From: Rhodothermia bacterium
Lineage (GTDB): Bacteria; Bacteroidota; Rhodothermia; Rhodothermales; JABDKH01
Direction of reading: 5' to 3'
DNA length: 9,861 bases
Assembly: GCA_018679295.1 (NCBI GenBank)
Contig: JAHHLP010000175.1
Coordinates: 1 to 9,861, forward strand
Shown here piece by piece: positions 1-6,532 of the stretch (its first letter is position 1; each line of letters begins with the position of its first letter). The notes under the pieces were generated by a model. That model was given only the letters and a program-made list of their open reading frames with translations. It was not told where the DNA came from and did not search any database. Made by a program: the position numbers and the translations under genes.

Positions 1-344
1 ACAGGCGTGACCGCCGCCCTGTCCTCCTCACCGGTTCGAATGCGGTAGACTTTTTCGACCGGAAGGACGAACACCTTGCCGTCTCCGACTTCGCCCGTCC
101 GAGCGGCTCGGACGATTGCATTCACTGCCGTGTCTACAAATTGCTCGGACACACCGATGTCCAACATGACCTTGTCGGTGAGTTCCTTCTTCACGGTCGT
201 GCCGCGATAGGTTTCCTCGAGCTCGCTCTCCCCGCCGTGACCACGAACCCGAGTGACGGTCATGCCGGTCACATCGGCCTGAAATAGAGCCTTCAGCACA
301 CTGTTCAGCCGCTCGGGCCGGACGATTGCTTTGATGAGTTTCAT
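1..344 (-). CDS. glnK: P-II family nitrogen regulator (GlnK/GlnB-like), 3' end cut by window
   Basis: P-II proteins are small trimeric cytoplasmic sensors of ATP/ADP and 2-oxoglutarate that bind targets such as AmtB. The visible 114 codons start MKLIKAIVRPERL, and the C-terminal P-II signature TGEVGDGKVFV (83-93) and RIRTGEED (101-108) are intact. The family is about 112 residues, so only a few codons and the stop are missing. Position by position against E. coli GlnB recalled from memory, the T-loop has the same length and keeps Tyr46-Arg47-Gly48. It has Val at the uridylylation site (Tyr51) and Glu at Gln39, a residue tied to Mg-ATP and 2-oxoglutarate binding. Lys58, Lys90, Arg101 and Arg103 are kept. 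The gene lies 32 nt downstream of amtB on the same strand, the usual pairing, and is probably co-transcribed. No Shine-Dalgarno is visible. Family assignment is secure; the choice between GlnK and GlnB rests on context. Confidence 0.93.
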   Translation of the reverse strand, partial: MKLIKAIVRPERLNSVLKALFQADVTGMTVTRVRGHGGESELEETYRGTTVKKELTDKVMLDIGVSEQFVDTAVNAIVRAARTGEVGDGKVFVLPVEKVYRIRTGEEDRAAVTP

Positions 345-348
345 AGGG

Positions 349-363
349 TATAGATGTTCTATA
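349..363. repeat. AT-rich inverted repeat in the amtB-P-II gene gap
   Basis: TATAGA, a 3-nt spacer (TGT), then TCTATA: a perfect 6-bp inverted repeat filling half of the 32-nt gap between amtB and the P-II gene, ending 5 nt before the P-II start codon. It could be a weak hairpin near the translation start or a protein site. It is short and AT-rich, so chance is a fair explanation. Confidence 0.3.
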
Positions 364-376
364 ATTGCGTTGGAAG

Positions 377-1765
377 TCAGACTGATTCGAGCTCTTCGAC
401 CGGGGGGCTGGCGATTACGGGAATGCCATTAGAATACCCGTCGCCATTGATCTCCTCGTCGAGCAGCAGGAGCGCGCCTTCGCCGTCGGAGTACGCCTCC
501 TCGCCATGGTTGAGAACGTCGAGCCCGATGCTCTCGGCTTTCTTGTCGGCGCGGAGGTCCATCACAAGGCCGATCGCCTTCAGGATCACGAACGTCATGG
601 CCGCACTGTAGGCAAAAACGGCGACTATCGATAGGGCCTGAATTCCGAGCTGAGCGGCATTTCCGAAGAAGAGGCCGTCAGCGCCGCCGTTCCAGACGGA
701 ATCGGCAAGCACACCGGTAAGCAGCGCACCCGTGATGCCGCCTACGCCGTGCGCGGCGAACACGTCTAGCGAATCGTCTAGTCTTGTGCGTGCCCTCCAC
801 TGTATCACGAAGTAGCTCGGCAGGGCGGCAAAAGCACCCAACGCGATCGCGGACATCGGCGACACAAATCCGGCTGCGGGCGTGATGGCTACAAGTCCGA
901 CCACGATGGCGGTCGCGGCTCCGACTGCCGTAGCCTTGCCCGTGCGCATGAAGTCGACAAGATTCCAGACGACGAGCGTTGCCGCCGGTGCCAGCAGGGT
1001 GTTCACAAACGCCAATACGGCGATTCCGTCGGCCGCGAGAGCGCTGCCCCCGTTGAAGCCGAACCATCCGAACCAGAGCAGACCCGCTCCCAATAGAACA
1101 AACGGCACGTGGTGCGGCAGCAACGCGAGGCGACCGTAGTCCCGACGCGTTCCCAGCAATAGTGCCGCCACGACAGCACCTGCAGCGGCATTGACGTGCA
1201 CTACGGCGCCGCCGGCAAAGTCAAGCGCACCGAGGTCAGCGATCCAGCCGCCTCCCCATACCCAATGGCAGATCGGCGAGTACACCAGCAGGCCCCAGAG
1301 AGCGATAAAAAATACGTACGGACCAAACCGCATCCGTTCCACCACAGCGCCTGAAATGAGCGCGGCGGTGATGATGAAGAACGTGCCCTGGAACGCCATA
1401 AAGAGCAGGTGCGGGATCGTGCCGTTCGGCTCCAGGCCCACGCCATTGAGGAACGCCATCGAGAAGTCGCCGATGAACGCGCCACCTTCGCCAAAGGCCA
1501 GCGAGTAGCCCGCGACCGCCCAGATGACCCCCGAGACTCCCAAAGCCACGAAGCTCATCATCATAGTGTTCAATGCGTTCTTGGCTCGGACCAGGCCTCC
1601 ATAGAAGAACGCAAGGGCCGGCGTCATCAAGAGGACCAGCGCCGTCGATGCCAGGAGCCAGGCCGTGTCGGCGCTGGATATCGCCGCCTCGGCATCCTGG
1701 GCCAGCGCCGGATTTGAAACCAGCGCCATCGCACCGGCAAGCAGTAAGAGTGTTCTACGCAGCAT
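377..1765 (-). CDS. amtB: Ammonium transporter AmtB
   Basis: This is an inner-membrane ammonium channel of the Amt/Mep/Rh family, 462 residues. A cleavable-looking signal peptide (1-23, MLRRTLLLLAG... ending ALAQ) precedes the hydrophobic core. The twin pore histidines are His190 (in DFAGGAVVHVNAAAG, the Amt signature) and His339 (VFAAHGVGG). The Phe gate residues correspond to Phe125 (FQGTFF) and Phe237 (WFGFN), and the conserved structural Asp to Asp182. The cytoplasmic tail contains GLDVLNHGEEAY (414-425), the usual end of the family. About 37 further, largely acidic residues follow, which is unusual. The P-II gene follows directly, so import is probably gated by that protein binding the cytoplasmic face. 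The ATG at 1765 gives a complete signal peptide. There is no clear ribosome site. Assignment is secure; the function of the tail is unknown. Confidence 0.97.
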   Translation of the reverse strand: MLRRTLLLLAGAMALVSNPALAQDAEAAISSADTAWLLASTALVLLMTPALAFFYGGLVRAKNALNTMMMSFVALGVSGVIWAVAGYSLAFGEGGAFIGDFSMAFLNGVGLEPNGTIPHLLFMAFQGTFFIITAALISGAVVERMRFGPYVFFIALWGLLVYSPICHWVWGGGWIADLGALDFAGGAVVHVNAAAGAVVAALLLGTRRDYGRLALLPHHVPFVLLGAGLLWFGWFGFNGGSALAADGIAVLAFVNTLLAPAATLVVWNLVDFMRTGKATAVGAATAIVVGLVAITPAAGFVSPMSAIALGAFAALPSYFVIQWRARTRLDDSLDVFAAHGVGGITGALLTGVLADSVWNGGADGLFFGNAAQLGIQALSIVAVFAYSAAMTFVILKAIGLVMDLRADKKAESIGLDVLNHGEEAYSDGEGALLLLDEEINGDGYSNGIPVIASPPVEELESV

Positions 1766-1807
1766 TTCGCACGTCGATTGGTTGATGTCTATTTTGTCGA
1801 GCGCTCA

Positions 1808-1816
1808 ATTATAACA
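1808..1816 (-). promoter_or_regulatory. Extended -10 promoter for amtB
   Basis: On the minus strand the sequence reads TGTTATAAT, a perfect extended -10 element (TGn plus TATAAT). No good -35 hexamer is seen 16-18 nt upstream, which an extended -10 can tolerate. Transcription would start near 1800, leaving a leader of about 36 nt before the amtB ATG at 1765. An 8-bp palindrome, GAGCGCTC (1799-1806), covers the predicted start. No sigma-54 (-24/-12) element was seen, although sigma-54 control is common for amt genes in other phyla. Confidence 0.55.
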
Positions 1817-1862
1817 CATTTCTAAGGTTAAATCGTGATTGTGTATAAAAATCTTTGCTGTT

Positions 1863-1874
1863 GGAAGCGCTTCC
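1863..1874. promoter_or_regulatory. Palindrome GGAAGCGCTTCC, LacI-family operator-like
   Basis: This is a perfect 12-bp palindrome with the central AAGCGCTT core typical of LacI/GalR-family operators (A/T-rich arms around a central CpG). It sits about 50 bp upstream of the amtB -10. The 12-mer AAGCGCTTCCGA starting inside it recurs exactly at 1976-1987. The binding protein is not in the window, so regulator identity is inference. Confidence 0.4.
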
Positions 1875-1975
1875 GATTGTTTTTTAAGATTCTCGTCACA
1901 TTTCACTTGCGGGGAATGCCGCCGCCGGGTGTCTGCATGTCACGATTTTGTATCGCGCGGGACGTTTGTGAAGAA

Positions 1976-1987
1976 AAGCGCTTCCGA
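1976..1987. promoter_or_regulatory. Second copy of AAGCGCTTCCGA
   Basis: Exact 12-nt repeat of 1865-1876, spaced 111 bp from it. Only the right half and the central 8-bp core AAGCGCTT are palindromic here (the left flank is GAA rather than GG). It lies about 45 bp upstream of the possible -10 of the met transcript. Together with the copy at 1863 it could form a two-site operator between the divergent genes. Confidence 0.35.
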
Positions 1988-2031
1988 GTCGCAGGTCGGC
2001 CCGGACGACGGAACCGGACGCGACTTTTCCG

Positions 2032-2037
2032 TATAGT
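2032..2037 (+). promoter_or_regulatory. Possible -10 box for the SAM riboswitch/met transcript
   Basis: TATAGT matches 5 of 6 bases of TATAAT. It would place the transcription start near 2044, just ahead of riboswitch helix P1 at 2061. No recognisable -35 hexamer is found at normal spacing, and the Bacteroidota -33 TTTG box is absent, so this is a position-supported guess. Confidence 0.35.
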
Positions 2038-2060
2038 TGAAGCGCAAAGACTACTGACAG

Positions 2061-2175
2061 GCTCATTGCGAAGGGTGGAGGGTTCAGGCCCCGCGATACC
2101 CTGGCAACCCCGCCGCCGCCACGGCCGCGAACGGAAGGTGCCAAGTCCTGCCCCGGAGTTCGGGGAAAGATGAGC
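2061..2175 (+). promoter_or_regulatory. SAM-I (S-box) riboswitch aptamer
   Basis: Conserved S-box blocks appear in order: AAGGGTGGAGGG (2071-2082), CAGGCCC (2085-2091), GATACCCTGGCAACC (2095-2109), GGAAGGTGCCAAGTCCTGCC (2133-2152) and GAAAGATGAGC (2165-2175). Helix P1 closes perfectly: GCTCAT (2061-2066) with ATGAGC (2170-2175). P4 is CCCCG-GAGTT-CGGGG (2151-2165). The P3 arm carries a GC-rich extension. SAM-I riboswitches bind S-adenosylmethionine and usually turn methionine genes off when it is abundant, in line with metY and metX directly downstream. The expression platform follows at 2171-2231. Confidence 0.96.
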
Positions 2176-2215
2176 GGAAGACCATATGCTGGTGAAAGCA
2201 ACCCTCTTCCGCTTA
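2171..2215 (+). promoter_or_regulatory. Antiterminator hairpin of the SAM riboswitch
   Basis: TGAGCGGAAGA (2171-2181) pairs with TCTTCCGCTTA (2205-2215) over 11 positions with one G-U wobble. Its 5' arm shares 2171-2175 with the 3' strand of aptamer helix P1. Its 3' arm shares 2209-2214 with the 5' arm of the terminator. SAM-stabilised P1 therefore removes the antiterminator and frees the terminator: an OFF switch by transcription termination. Confidence 0.85.
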
Positions 2216-2231
2216 GGAAGCGGGTTTTTTT
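2209..2231 (+). terminator. Riboswitch-controlled intrinsic terminator
   Basis: CCGCTT (2209-2214), loop AGG, AAGCGG (2218-2223), then G and seven T residues (2225-2231). It lies between the aptamer and metY (63 nt before its ATG), so it acts as an attenuator. Confidence 0.85.
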
Positions 2232-2293
2232 GTGCCCGCCCTGCACGATGAGCACGTCTACCACCGGAATCAAAGACCAAAGACCAGCGAGAA

Positions 2294-3627
<1,334 letters not shown>

Positions 3628-3631
<4 letters not shown>

Positions 3632-4833
3632 CATTAAACGGCCGACATTCAACGAAGCCGTCGCAACAGAGCGGCACCGCCGACATTCTTCGAATCGACG
3701 CGCTCGAGCTCGAGTGCGGTGAGACGCTGCGGCAAGCACCAGTGGCGTATCAAACCTGGGGAAGCCTCAACGACGCCGGAACGAACGCCGTCCTGATCTG
3801 CCACGCGCTCACGGGAAGCAGCGACGTCGCGGCCTGGTGGCCGGGAATCGTAGGACCGGGACTGGCGATAGATACCGAACGGTATTTCGTCGTTTGTGCC
3901 AACGTGCTCGGATCACCCTACGGCTCCGCCTCACCGCTTGCGGTCGACCCTGATACGGAGCGTCCGTATGGGCCGAGGTTTCCGAAGATCAGCATTCGAG
4001 ACACTGTAGCTGCCCACCGGGTGCTCCTCGATCGGCTCGGGGTACGGCGCGTCGTGGCAGCGATTGGTGCGTCGATGGGAGGCATGCAAGTTCTCGAGTG
4101 GGCATTCGAGGGCGACCTGGTGCAGTCACTCATTCCGATCGCCGTCGGCGGGAGACACTCCGCATGGTGCATCAGTTGGAGCGAAGCGCAGCGACAAGCG
4201 ATCTACGCGGATCCCAACTGGCTGGGTGGCGACTACGACACTGCCGCGCAGCCAGAAGCCGGGCTTGCCGCCGCGAGGATGATGGCCATGGTATCGTACC
4301 GATCGCCCGACGAATTTGCAGGGCGCTTCGGACGCGATACGATGCCCGAAAGAGACGAAACCGGACAGCCCATCTTCGCGGCCGAAAGCTACCTGCGTCA
4401 TCAAGGCCGGAAGCTCGTCGATCGCTTCGACGCGAACTGCTACGTGCAATTGACGAAGCAGATGGATACGCACGACGTGTCCCGCGGACGCGGCTCCTAT
4501 GAAGCCGCGCTTGGATCGATAAAACAGCCGTGCCTTGCGATCGGGATCTCGAGCGATGTCCTCTATCCCGTCGCGGAGCAGAGAGAACTTGCCCGCACGA
4601 TTCCCAACGCACGGCTGAAAATCCTCGAGTCACCCTACGGTCACGACTCGTTCCTCATCGAGACCGATGCCATGAGCGAGATCGTGCGAGACTGGCTGGA
4701 AACCCAGAGCGGCCAGCCCGCCAGCCGGCCAGGAAACGAATACGTTAAGCGCATGAACCAAAAAACAAATCGGCACGGCAGTGCCGATCATTGGATACCT
4801 CTGCTGCGTCCCGCAAGGGAACAAGCAGTGTAA
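3628..4833 (+). CDS. metX: Homoserine O-acetyltransferase
   Basis: Alpha/beta-hydrolase enzyme that acylates homoserine, making the substrate of MetY. It has 401 residues. The catalytic triad is visible: nucleophile Ser149 in GASMGGMQ, Asp310 in SSDVLYP, and His339 in YGHDSFLIE. The oxyanion/substrate segment is ICHALTGSSD (57-66), and a NVLGSPYGSASP block (92-103) is also characteristic. The fold should end near DWLETQ (355-360). About 40 more polar residues follow, with no family counterpart I recognise, and their DNA carries two good hairpins (4769-4788, 4801-4828). The start overlaps the metY stop by 4 nt. Acetyl-CoA is the usual donor, but some MetX proteins use succinyl-CoA and I cannot settle that by eye. 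Confidence 0.95.
4769..4788 (+). repeat. Perfect hairpin inside the metX 3' tail
   Basis: ATCGGCAC, loop GGCA, GTGCCGAT: an uninterrupted 8-bp stem within the unusual C-terminal extension of metX. No T-run follows, so it is not an intrinsic terminator. It may be part of a structured RNA upstream of the Cys leader, or a transcript-stability element. Confidence 0.5.
4801..4828 (+). repeat. Hairpin with GCAA (GNRA) tetraloop at the end of metX
   Basis: CTGCT (4801-4805) pairs with AGCAG (4824-4828) and TCCC (4809-4812) with GGGA (4817-4820). They are separated by a symmetric 3x3 internal loop and capped by a GCAA tetraloop. A competing stem, CAGTG (4826-4830) with CACTG (4837-4841), shares its 3' strand. 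The function is unknown. Confidence 0.4.
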
Positions 4834-4870
4834 CGCCACTGTTGATTCGGACACCTAAGCAAAGAACACC

Positions 4871-4963
4871 ATGCGTGAATTGGTCTCCATAGCGACCTGC
4901 TGTTGTCCGGCGTGCTGCTGTATGCCGAGAGGGGCCATGCGCATTTGTACGATCATCAGGTAG
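4871..4963 (+). CDS. Cysteine-rich leader peptide (30 aa), putative cysteine sensor
   Basis: A small ORF in the gap between metX and cysM: ATG at 4871, TAG at 4961-4963. Codons 10-12 (4898-4906) and 15-17 (4913-4921) are all Cys, giving CCCPACCC, and codon 26 (4946-4948) is Cys again: 7 of 30 residues. There is no membrane segment or known domain, and CxxC-type metal binding is a weak alternative. It lies immediately before a terminator and a cysteine-synthesis operon, the classic place for a leader peptide whose translation reports the supply of charged tRNA-Cys. A stall at the first triplet should favour readthrough into cysM. There is no Shine-Dalgarno, as for most genes here. I see no promoter in the 37 nt after metX, so it is probably on the met transcript. 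Cysteine leader peptides of this kind are known in mycobacteria; I do not know of one in this group. Confidence 0.82.
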   Translation: MRELVSIATCCCPACCCMPRGAMRICTIIR

Positions 4964-5002
4964 ACACCGTTTAATCGTATAACTGATCCAGCGAAGCCCC
5001 TC
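4881..5002 (+). promoter_or_regulatory. Attenuator switch elements of the cysteine leader
   Basis: Antiterminator: GAGGGGC (4929-4935, inside the leader ORF) is perfectly complementary to GCCCCTC (4996-5002), the 5' arm of the terminator. It is a copy of the terminator's own 3' arm (5014-5020). Possible protector: TGGTCTC (4881-4887), upstream of the Cys codons, can pair with GGGGCCA (4931-4937) using two G-U pairs. A ribosome stalled on the first Cys triplet would cover the protector and leave the antiterminator free, letting RNA polymerase read through. Efficient translation and release would let the protector capture the antiterminator, so the terminator forms. The antiterminator pairing is seen directly; the protector and dynamics are inference. 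Confidence 0.7.
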
Positions 5003-5025
5003 CGGATATTCCAGAGGGGCTTTTT
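4994..5025 (+). terminator. Intrinsic terminator/attenuator before cysM
   Basis: AAGCCCCTC (4994-5002) pairs with GAGGGGCTT (5014-5022) over 9 bp around an 11-nt loop. The T-run is 5021-5025 (TTTTTC). It begins 30 nt after the leader stop codon and ends 20 nt before the cysM ATG. That spacing points to an attenuator rather than only the end of the met operon. Confidence 0.88.
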
Positions 5026-5045
5026 CTATTGAATTGCTTTTTCCA

Positions 5046-6053
5046 ATGACGTCAATCGCAACCGGACTCCGTATCGTCAGGCCCGATCAGAATCGGCCCG
5101 CGGCAGCCATTCGCCTGCCGGCGGTTCTTGAGTCGATCGGAAACACGCCGCTCCTCGAACTGAAAAGAATTGGTGGCGACCTCAAGCCCGGCGTTCGTTT
5201 ATTTGCGAAGGCCGAACACCTCAATCCCGGCGGCTCTGTCAAGGACCGTCCGGCCCTTCGCATGGTCCTTGACGGCATCTCTTCGGGGCAGTTCTCACCG
5301 GACCAAACCCTGATCGATGCAACAAGCGGCAACACAGGGATCGCGTACGCGATGATCGGAGCGGCCATGGGCTTCCCGGTAGAACTCGCTCTTCCGGAGA
5401 ATGCCTCGCAGGAAAGAAAGGATTTGTTACGGTCGTTTGGGGCCGAGCTGATAGTAACAGATCCTCTCGAGGGAACGGACGGCGCGCAACGTGTCGTTCG
5501 CGAAATCGTCGCTGCCAAACCGAACCGCTACTTCTATCCGGATCAGTACAACAACCCGGGCAACTGGCGAGCTCATTTTGACGGGACGGGACAGGAGATA
5601 CTCGACCAGACGAATGGACTGGTGACGCACTTCGTGTGCGCACTGGGGACAACCGGAACGTTTACCGGCGTCACCCGCCGCCTCAAACATGAGGACCAGA
5701 CGATCACCTGCATTGCCGTGCAGCCAGACTCGCCGATCCACGCCATGGAAGGGGTCAAGCATCTCGACACGGCTGTCCGCCCCGGCATCTTCTCCCCCGA
5801 CCTTCCGGATGAGACGGTTGAGATCGACTCCGATGCATCTGTCGCGATGGCCCGCCGCCTCGCAAGGGAGGAAGGGTTGCTCGTCGGCGTGTCCGCCGGC
5901 GCCAACGTCCTAGCTGCATACAAAGTGGCGCTCCAACTTGAGTCAGGTACGGTTGTTACGATCCTGTGCGACACGGGCGCTCGGTACCTCAGCGACTCGC
6001 TTTCCTGCCGGCACGACAACCGGCTTCCAGAGCTCAAGAGCGCCAGCGAATAG
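5046..6053 (+). CDS. cysM: PLP-dependent cysteine synthase, CysM type
   Basis: Fold-type II PLP enzyme making cysteine from an activated serine and a sulfur donor; 335 residues from the ATG. Motifs: GNTPLLEL (32-39), NPGGSVKDRP (60-69) with PLP lysine Lys66, the substrate loop TSGNTG (93-98), the phosphate-binding GTTGT (201-205), and GVSAGA (281-286) with the serine near the PLP nitrogen. It resembles Mycobacterium CysM, which uses O-phosphoserine and the CysO thiocarboxylate. Aligning by eye, Lys238 falls where that enzyme has Arg220, the residue linked to phosphoserine selectivity. An in-frame TTG at 5034 would add four residues; I prefer the ATG, although it leaves about 20 residues more at the N-terminus than the mycobacterial enzyme. 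It is the first gene behind the Cys attenuator, with the JAMM, carrier and MoeZ genes following on the same strand. The activated serine used (O-acetyl- or O-phosphoserine) is not certain. Confidence 0.92.
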   Translation: MTSIATGLRIVRPDQNRPAAAIRLPAVLESIGNTPLLELKRIGGDLKPGVRLFAKAEHLNPGGSVKDRPALRMVLDGISSGQFSPDQTLIDATSGNTGIAYAMIGAAMGFPVELALPENASQERKDLLRSFGAELIVTDPLEGTDGAQRVVREIVAAKPNRYFYPDQYNNPGNWRAHFDGTGQEILDQTNGLVTHFVCALGTTGTFTGVTRRLKHEDQTITCIAVQPDSPIHAMEGVKHLDTAVRPGIFSPDLPDETVEIDSDASVAMARRLAREEGLLVGVSAGANVLAAYKVALQLESGTVVTILCDTGARYLSDSLSCRHDNRLPELKSASE

Positions 6054-6082
6054 TCCCGGACGAAGCCGGGCGACCACGGAAG

Positions 6083-6532
6083 ATGCAAATAACTCACACC
6101 ACCACCAACGCCATTCGCAGCCACGCGGCTGCCACCTACCCCGAGGAATGCTGCGGCGTGCTGCTCGGTGAGTTCGGGCAAAGTGTTCGCGTTCTCGAAG
6201 CCGTCGCCGCCGACAACACCAGTCAAGCGCATCGAGAGCGACGCTACCTCATCGACGCCCCGACCTTGTTTCGAATAACGAAGGATGCTGACCGACGGGG
6301 ACTCGACGTAGTCGGGTTCTACCATTCGCACCCGGATCATCCGGCGCAGCCATCACAGACGGATCTCGAACAGGCGACATTTCCGACATACGTGTACTTG
6401 ATCCAATCGGTGCTGGGGGGCGCAGCTGACGACCTGACAGCATGGACCCTCGCTCACGATCGTTCACGATTCATCGCAGAAGATATTCAGGAACTTCAGA
6501 ACGAATCACCAACCACACACGGGCACGAATAA
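6083..6532 (+). CDS. mec: JAMM/MPN+ metallopeptidase, Mec-like (CysO-cysteine peptidase)
   Basis: Zinc peptidase of the Mov34/MPN/PAD-1 family, 149 residues. The full JAMM motif is present: Glu22 (in EECCGVLLG) and HSHPDHPAQPSQTD (81-94), giving His81, His83, Ser91 and Asp94 in the expected HxH-x7-SxxD spacing. In Mycobacterium, Mec cuts the new cysteine off the CysO carrier. Here it probably does that and may also trim the carrier precursor, which ends six residues beyond Gly-Gly. An upstream in-frame ATG at 5966 would run into cysM; the ATG at 6083 starts the conserved domain and leaves a 29-nt gap after cysM. A purine-rich GGAAG lies immediately before this ATG. The stop overlaps the carrier start by one base (TAATG), indicating translational coupling. 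Confidence 0.93.
   Translation: MQITHTTTNAIRSHAAATYPEECCGVLLGEFGQSVRVLEAVAADNTSQAHRERRYLIDAPTLFRITKDADRRGLDVVGFYHSHPDHPAQPSQTDLEQATFPTYVYLIQSVLGGAADDLTAWTLAHDRSRFIAEDIQELQNESPTTHGHE

Larger units (their letters stand above)
1766..2060. other. Divergent intergenic region between amtB and the methionine riboswitch
   Basis: No convincing gene is present; open frames here overlap the riboswitch and look like chance. The stretch carries the amtB promoter at its left end, two copies of a LacI-operator-like palindrome core (near 1863 and 1976), and a possible -10 for the riboswitch transcript at 2032. The left third is AT-rich and the rest GC-rich. It must hold the promoters for both divergent transcripts. 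Confidence 0.6.

Noticed and set aside
4811..4845. Resemblance to cobalamin-riboswitch blocks (GGGAA followed by CGCCACTGTTGA).
   Set aside because: The spacing is far too short, and no B12-box-like sequence follows before cysM. Treated as coincidence.
4978..4983. TATAAC as a -10 promoter directly before the cysM attenuator.
   Set aside because: There is no -35 at usual spacing and no extended -10. A start here would also bypass the Cys leader.
5034..5036. TTG as the cysM start codon.
   Set aside because: It adds only four residues and lies closer to the terminator T-run. The ATG at 5046 is the simpler choice, although TTG is not excluded.
5573..6340. A 255-codon open frame on the minus strand opposite cysM and mec.
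   Set aside because: It lies wholly opposite two genes with intact family motifs. Its translation matches no family and is typical of antisense frames in GC-rich DNA.
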